Shown in pieces: positions 59,838-64,000 of a stretch of DNA of 64,000 bases (its first letter is position 1; every line of letters begins with the position of its first letter). Source of the DNA: Cryptomeria japonica (lineage: Eukaryota; Streptophyta; Pinopsida; Cupressales; Cupressaceae); assembly GCF_030272615.1 (NCBI RefSeq), contig NC_081415.1, forward strand, positions 511,257,873-511,321,872, written 5' to 3'. The position numbers and the translations under genes are program-made. The notes under the pieces are model-generated. The model did no database searches. It was given only the letters and a program-made list of their open reading frames with translations, and was not told the DNA's origin.

Positions 59838-61646
59838 TTGACACAGGTGGACAGAGATATTATTGAGAGGTGTGGGTTGTCCTCATTGTTAGAGATGCCT
59901 CGGTTAATCGTAAATCGGGGTTTATTGACGACATTGGCTGAGAGGTGGCACAGTGGTATGAACACCTTTTATTTGGTGACAGGTGAGATTAAAGTGATGC
60001 TTGGGGATTGTTATCGGATTCTATGGATTCCTGTGGTAGGTGCATTGCTACCCTATGAGCAGACTGAGGAGGGTGGGACTGAGGCACTTCATCAAATCTT
60101 GCAGGATGATACTGTTTGTGGGTATGAGATCCCCTGGCAGGAGTTCTTGGATTTGGATTATGCTCCTCTACCATCAGTTTTGGTAGGTTTCATAGGTGGG
60201 TTCTTATGTCTTGACTGTAGGTTGAAGGGACTAGCAGTGGGGTGTGGATTTGTTCTAGACGATATTGTGATGTAGGGTCACCGATTTGCATGGGGGTCGG
60301 CTATGCTGGCCCACTTATACAAGGATATACATCAGGTGGTATACTTAGGCTATGGCAGTTTATCTGCTAGAGTGACACTGCTATAGGTATGGGCGTGGGA
60401 GTATATTCCCATAGCTAGGCCACTAGTGGATAGAGATAGGCCTTTTGGGTGTGCATATGCATATGGGTACCGAGGGATAGTTGTCCAGTGTAAGCTAGGC
60501 AAACTAGAGCACTGGAGGAGAGTTTTGGATGATATTGATACAGTCATCTGGCGACCATATACAAGTTGCATGGTATGGGAAGAGGATGGGATGGAGATGC
60601 CCTACGTTTATATGACCAGATATTTGATAGGGTGGACGCCTTTTGTTATTGAGAGGTTTCTACATAGTCAGGTGCTGCAGCAGTATGGTCGACAGTAGGG
60701 GATTCCATAGGGAGCATTTTTTTATAGTCGACAGAGACAGGATATTCTGGATTGGGGACCTACGATTGATAGCACGATGACAGTGGAGGTGTTCTTTCAT
60801 TTAGCTGACCATATTTGGGATTATGCCCCTGAGATAGTGGATATAGGAATGACTGACGAGTTTGCAGCACTCTTTGCAGTGCATGTAGTGGCCCAAATAT
60901 CAGATCCAACAAAGATGATTCACGCCTTTGATGATTATGAGGATGATCAACAAGGAGAGGCTGGTGAGGAGATAGATGAGGGAGGTGGTGCTGGTAGGGG
61001 TGATGATGGAGGAGGTGGTGATGGAGGAGGTGACTGAGGTTGACAATGGGAGAGGGGGATATTGGATTGAGGGAGACTTAATCGGGGGAGGAGAGGAGAG
61101 AGAGGTGGAGATGGTGGTGCTAGAGGGGTACGAGGTGAGAGGGTAGTGCGGTGGGTGGCAGTGGATAGAGGGAGAGGAGGTTTGGCTATCACAGTTGGAG
61201 GTGAGGAGTGGGTTGGGTAGGTGATAGCAGCGGTGGGAGGGCATGATGATTTCAGATGAACGACTCAGAGGAGGAGGTCTGATGTCTTACCTCCACTAGC
61301 ATCGAGGATAGGTAGACGGATAGGGGGTACCCCTTCATAGGTACCCCTATAGATGTAGATTCTGACACATGTGGAGGATGCGTAGATTAGGTTGCTGCAG
61401 TTGTTAGTGAAACATTTGCAAACATAGTTGTTGGTGCATCAGCGTTAGATCATTCAGCTGACCACAGAGCATGATATTGAGATAGAGTGGTGCAGTCAAG
61501 AAGAGGAGCTCGCAGTGAGTATGTAGAGAGCGACAACAGGTGGTTCGATGAGAGACACTTTGAGAGAGTTGGATTTGAGAGCCAAGGAGGTAGAGTATTA
61601 TAGGAGACATAATGAGGATGCAGTGCCCCAGGAGCGCTGAGTGTAG
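59838..61646 (+). pseudogene. Plant mobile domain (PMD, MAIN-like) protein of a transposable element
   Basis: A plant mobile domain protein, a family found in transposons and in MAIN-like host genes. The domain starts near 59838 with LTQVDRDIIERCGLSSLLEM, then LLTTLAERWHSGMNTFYLVTGEIKVMLGDC (the W-R-x-x-T/N-T-F-x-L-x-x-G-E pattern), ILWIPVVGALLP, RFAWGSAMLAHLYKDI and VWAWEYIPIARPL. From about 60930 comes an acidic, Gly-rich segment, then a basic Arg-Gly stretch and a helical, charged tail with RDTLRELDLRAKEVEYYRRH (about 61552-61611). The whole 1.8 kb stays in one frame. It is interrupted by 13 TAG and 5 TGA codons and no TAA. The true start is not clear because upstream codons in this frame include stops. 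It may have belonged to a larger element whose ends I cannot see. Confidence 0.75.
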
Positions 61647-62038
61647 AGTTTTACATAGTCAAGATACAGTCGATCCTGAGAGATGGGGTCGAGGATGGAG
61701 AGAAAAGGTGTGACAGGGCCTTCTAGATAAGATCCACCTAGAGATCCAGGTGTTGGGACATCTACAGCAAGACTGTCTCCTTTAGGAGATAGTCATACCT
61801 GAGAGACGTTGTCTCTATTGTATTTTGATCATTTTGTTGTATTTGTATAGACATGATATTTGTTTGTACATTGATCATTTTGAGATATATATATGACACC
61901 CTTTTCTTTGATCCTCATGTGATGTGTTATGGATAATGCTTTATATATGCTTTTGTGTATTCTATGATGATGCAATGCTTAGATAGATGAATGTTATCTA
62001 ATATTTGATGAATATGATGTGATAATGCATGATGTTGT
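61647..62038. other. Sequence after the PMD frame
   Basis: The same frame still reads plausible protein (DPPRDPGVGTSTARLSPLGD) to about 61800, though with a TAA near 61728. It may be the last part of the coding region. Beyond it is AT-rich and non-coding. Confidence 0.35.
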
Positions 62039-62276
62039 GAGATGCATCTTGAAAATGAGATGTATGATATGATATGATATGAGATGTATTTTGAAAATGA
62101 GATGTATGATATGATATGTTGTGAGATGTATTTTGAAAATGAGATGTATGATATGATATTCTATGAGATGTATCTTGAAAATGAGATGTATGATATGATA
62201 TGCTATGAGATGTATTTTGAAAATGAGATGTATGATATGAGATGCTATAAGATGTATTTTGAAAAAGAGATGCTAC
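62039..62276. repeat. 42-bp tandem repeat, 5.7 units
   Basis: Units begin at 62039, 62081, 62123, 62165 and 62207, each GAGATGYATYTTGAAAATGA then GATGTATGATATGATATG plus four bases. A partial unit begins at 62249. Because 42 is a multiple of 3, long false frames appear on both strands. Confidence 0.93.
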
Positions 62277-62370
62277 TAATTGTAAAATGATATGCAACTA
62301 ATTGTAAAATGATATGCAACTACTTGTAAAATGATATGCAACTAATTGTAAAATGATATGCAACTAATTG
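62277..62370. repeat. 22-bp tandem repeat, 4.3 units
   Basis: The unit TAATTGTAAAATGATATGCAAC starts at 62277, 62299, 62321 (one base changed) and 62343, abutting the 42-bp array. Both arrays share the word ATGATATG, so one may have seeded the other. Confidence 0.92.
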
Positions 62371-62689
62371 ATTTGATCATCCTTATTCTACATTTGTCAT
62401 CCCTATATAGCCACATGTTGTTTTCTTTCTTGATAGGTATCATCATTGAGCATTGATTTGTTTTGGGATATGTTAAAAATTTATACAAGCATAATGGTAT
62501 AATTGAACCATAATGACCTGAGAAAAATTTACATGATTTTTGATTTTGCAAGATAGCACAAGTGTTAAGGTATAATTGAACTAGAACGACCTTAGTGCGG
62601 ATTGTGTATGAACAAACAAGATTAAACCATTTTGTATCCGTAAAGTGGAATCATGTCTTCAGTGATATGTTGTGAATCACATCTTGAGA
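62371..62689. other. AT-rich spacer, nothing recognised
   Basis: The words AAGGTATAATTGAACTAGAACGACCT and ATGGTATAATTGAACCATAATGACCT form one degenerate direct repeat about 60 bp apart (about 62490 and 62568). No gene is seen. Confidence 0.4.
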
Positions 62690-63111
62690 CAAGTATTTAC
62701 CCACTTTATACATTATTTTTAGTTTCACTTTCCTACATTTTGGCCTTTTATGGCCTATTATTCTACACAATTTATGTCATGTAGTGCTATTTTTCAGAAG
62801 GACAATAATGGGTAGGAAAAAAATTAAGCACTCTAAACTGCAATGTGAACTCCAATGGTAGTTCATTATATTCTAAAGTTGGGAAGGAGAGTAATTGATA
62901 GGAAAAATAAACTGGTCTTTTATAGCTAGCTGTTCGACCCACTTTCTATACTATTTTTCATTTCACTTTACTACATTTTGGCCTTTTATGACCTGGTATT
63001 CTACACAATTTATGGCATGTAGTTCTATTTCCAAGAAGGACAATAATTGATATGAAAAAAATTAAGTTGCAATGTGGATACTTACAATGATTCATTATAT
63101 TCCAACATTGG
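62690..63111 (+). repeat. Degenerate tandem repeats, copia leader family, copy 2
   Basis: Matches 6735-7068 in order, including CCCACTTTATAC, TTTATGGCC, TTTATGTCATGTAGTGCTATTT and the second unit starting TAGCTAGCTGTTCGACCCACTTT. It joins the copia leader directly at about 63112. Confidence 0.7.
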
Positions 63112-63830
63112 TAAGGAACAAACTGGTAGAGTAAGCATATAATGCAAAGGTGACAAGCTAAAAGAGGTAGTACCTGATAGAGAGTGACCAAGTGTGATTT
63201 GAATTCAATAGAACAGAGGGACAAAAGATTAAGCAAAGTTAGAACCAGCAGAAAGGCTAAGTTGCAGTGTGTGTTGAGTTGATACAAACTGGTAAGATAG
63301 AAGTCGGTAGTGCAAAGCCTTCAAGCACTGCCAAACTTCATTTATAGCAAGGATCTCATTTGTATATCTAAGTTTTCATATTATTTTCATTGAGTAGGTG
63401 CTTAGTGCTTGGGTTGTATCTCCTTTAGGTTGTAGCCTATAAATTGTGTAGGGATTGGTGCTCATTTGAGTTGGTGTTCATAAATCAAGGATTGGCGCTC
63501 CTTGGGTTGGTGCCCTGAAATTTGTAATCAGATCTTTTCAGTGTGAGGCTAGATTGGAGCAAAAGATCTCCAACAACTATTCTCACTGAGGTTTTTACCA
63601 CATTAGGTTTTCCTCATACACTTGGTGTAATGTGTTGCATCTTCATGTGTTTATTGTATTAATCTTTTAGATATTTCTCCTACACACCCTATTTGCATTG
63701 CATTGATAACCGGTCTACATTTTGTATATTTCATATTGAACTGGTATATCTCTAATTAAGTAAACATTGTTTAAATCACTGATTCACCCCCTCTCAGTGA
63801 TCCATTGTGTCCAACACAGAAAGCCTAACC
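63112..63830 (+). mobile_element. LTR/leader of a second copia copy
   Basis: Collinear with 8153-8829, with few differences. It lacks the 1.09 kb that lies between the two AAGGA words at 7064 and 8153 in copy 1. As in copy 1, I cannot place a clear primer binding site before gag. Confidence 0.6.
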
Positions 63831-63860
63831 ACTTGAGGAAAATATTCCGAGGAAGTGAAG

Positions 63861-64000
63861 ATGATGAAGAAAGAGGGTCCTAAGTTCAATAAGGATAACT
63901 ACAAGATCTGGAAAGACATAATGAAGATCTACATCAAAGGTCTTCGTGCACAATATTGGAAGCAAGTTGAAACAACATATGTTGCTCCTACTACTACTCC
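63861..64000 (+). CDS. Copia Gag, N-terminal part, runs off the window
   Basis: Open from the ATG at 63861 to the window edge, about 47 codons, starting MMKKEGPKFNKDNYKIWKDI and continuing KIYIKGLRAQYWKQVETTYV. It resembles copia Gag N-termini (DNYKIWKDIMKIYI). It is the unbroken counterpart of 8866-9000, where copy 1 has a frame-disrupting insertion. Whether the rest of this element is intact lies outside the window. Confidence 0.6.
   Translation, partial: MMKKEGPKFNKDNYKIWKDIMKIYIKGLRAQYWKQVETTYVAPTTT

Noticed and set aside
61998-62297. Repeat-protein frames on both strands over the 42-bp array
   Set aside because: The unit length is a multiple of three, so open frames arise automatically; no start context or known family.
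62039-62370. CRISPR-like array
   Set aside because: Units abut without unique spacers, and the setting is a eukaryotic chromosome.

Overview
This window reads as plant nuclear heterochromatin: AT-rich, without any intact host gene I can support, and built from nested retrotransposon insertions. Plant origin is supported by a plant-type L1 LINE (DUF4283-like ORF1 plus CCHC knuckle), a Ty1-copia polyprotein, initiator-methionine-tRNA primer sites (TGGTATCAGAGC), large retrotransposon derivatives (LARDs) and a plant mobile domain (PMD, MAIN-like) reading frame. The very long LTRs and dense nesting suggest a large, repeat-rich genome, possibly a gymnosperm; that last step is inference only.

Layout. 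About 286-3060 is a decayed LINE on the minus strand. About 4520-6135 is the first copy of a dispersed repeat (R1), which carries a tRNA-derived SINE with 10-bp target duplications. About 6465-8829 holds tandem repeats and the LTR-like leader of a Ty1-copia element. Its gag runs to 9786, where LARD-A (9787-21422, minus strand, duplication ATTGT) interrupts it. The copia reading frame resumes at 21428 with protease, integrase, reverse transcriptase and RNase H, and ends with a 3' LTR from 25007 to about 26678. A LINE-type RNase H scrap follows. The second R1 copy starts near 27125 and is split at 27715 by LARD-B (27716-52337, minus strand, duplication GTAGA). LARD-B is itself interrupted in its 5' LTR by LARD-C (36507-48609, plus strand, duplication CATAA). 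R1 resumes at 52338 and continues to about 53640.

From 53.6 to 57.1 kb I recognise little. 57.2-57.65 kb holds AT and CT microsatellites. 58.8-59.65 kb holds a degenerate motif cluster and a 35-bp minisatellite. 59838-61646 is a PMD pseudogene in one unbroken frame interrupted only by TAG and TGA codons. 62039-62370 holds two adjacent minisatellites. The window ends in a second copy of the copia leader and the start of a still-open gag frame.

How the parts relate. The three LARDs share a design: LTRs of 3.8-4.4 kb, a non-coding internal domain of about 3.7 kb, a primer binding site 2 nt inside the 5' LTR and a purine tract before the 3' LTR. They encode no gag-pol and must have moved using proteins supplied by another element. 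Insertion order is clear: copia before A, R1 before B, B before C. Decay is dominated by C-to-T type changes that create TAG and TGA codons, and by deletions between short direct repeats.
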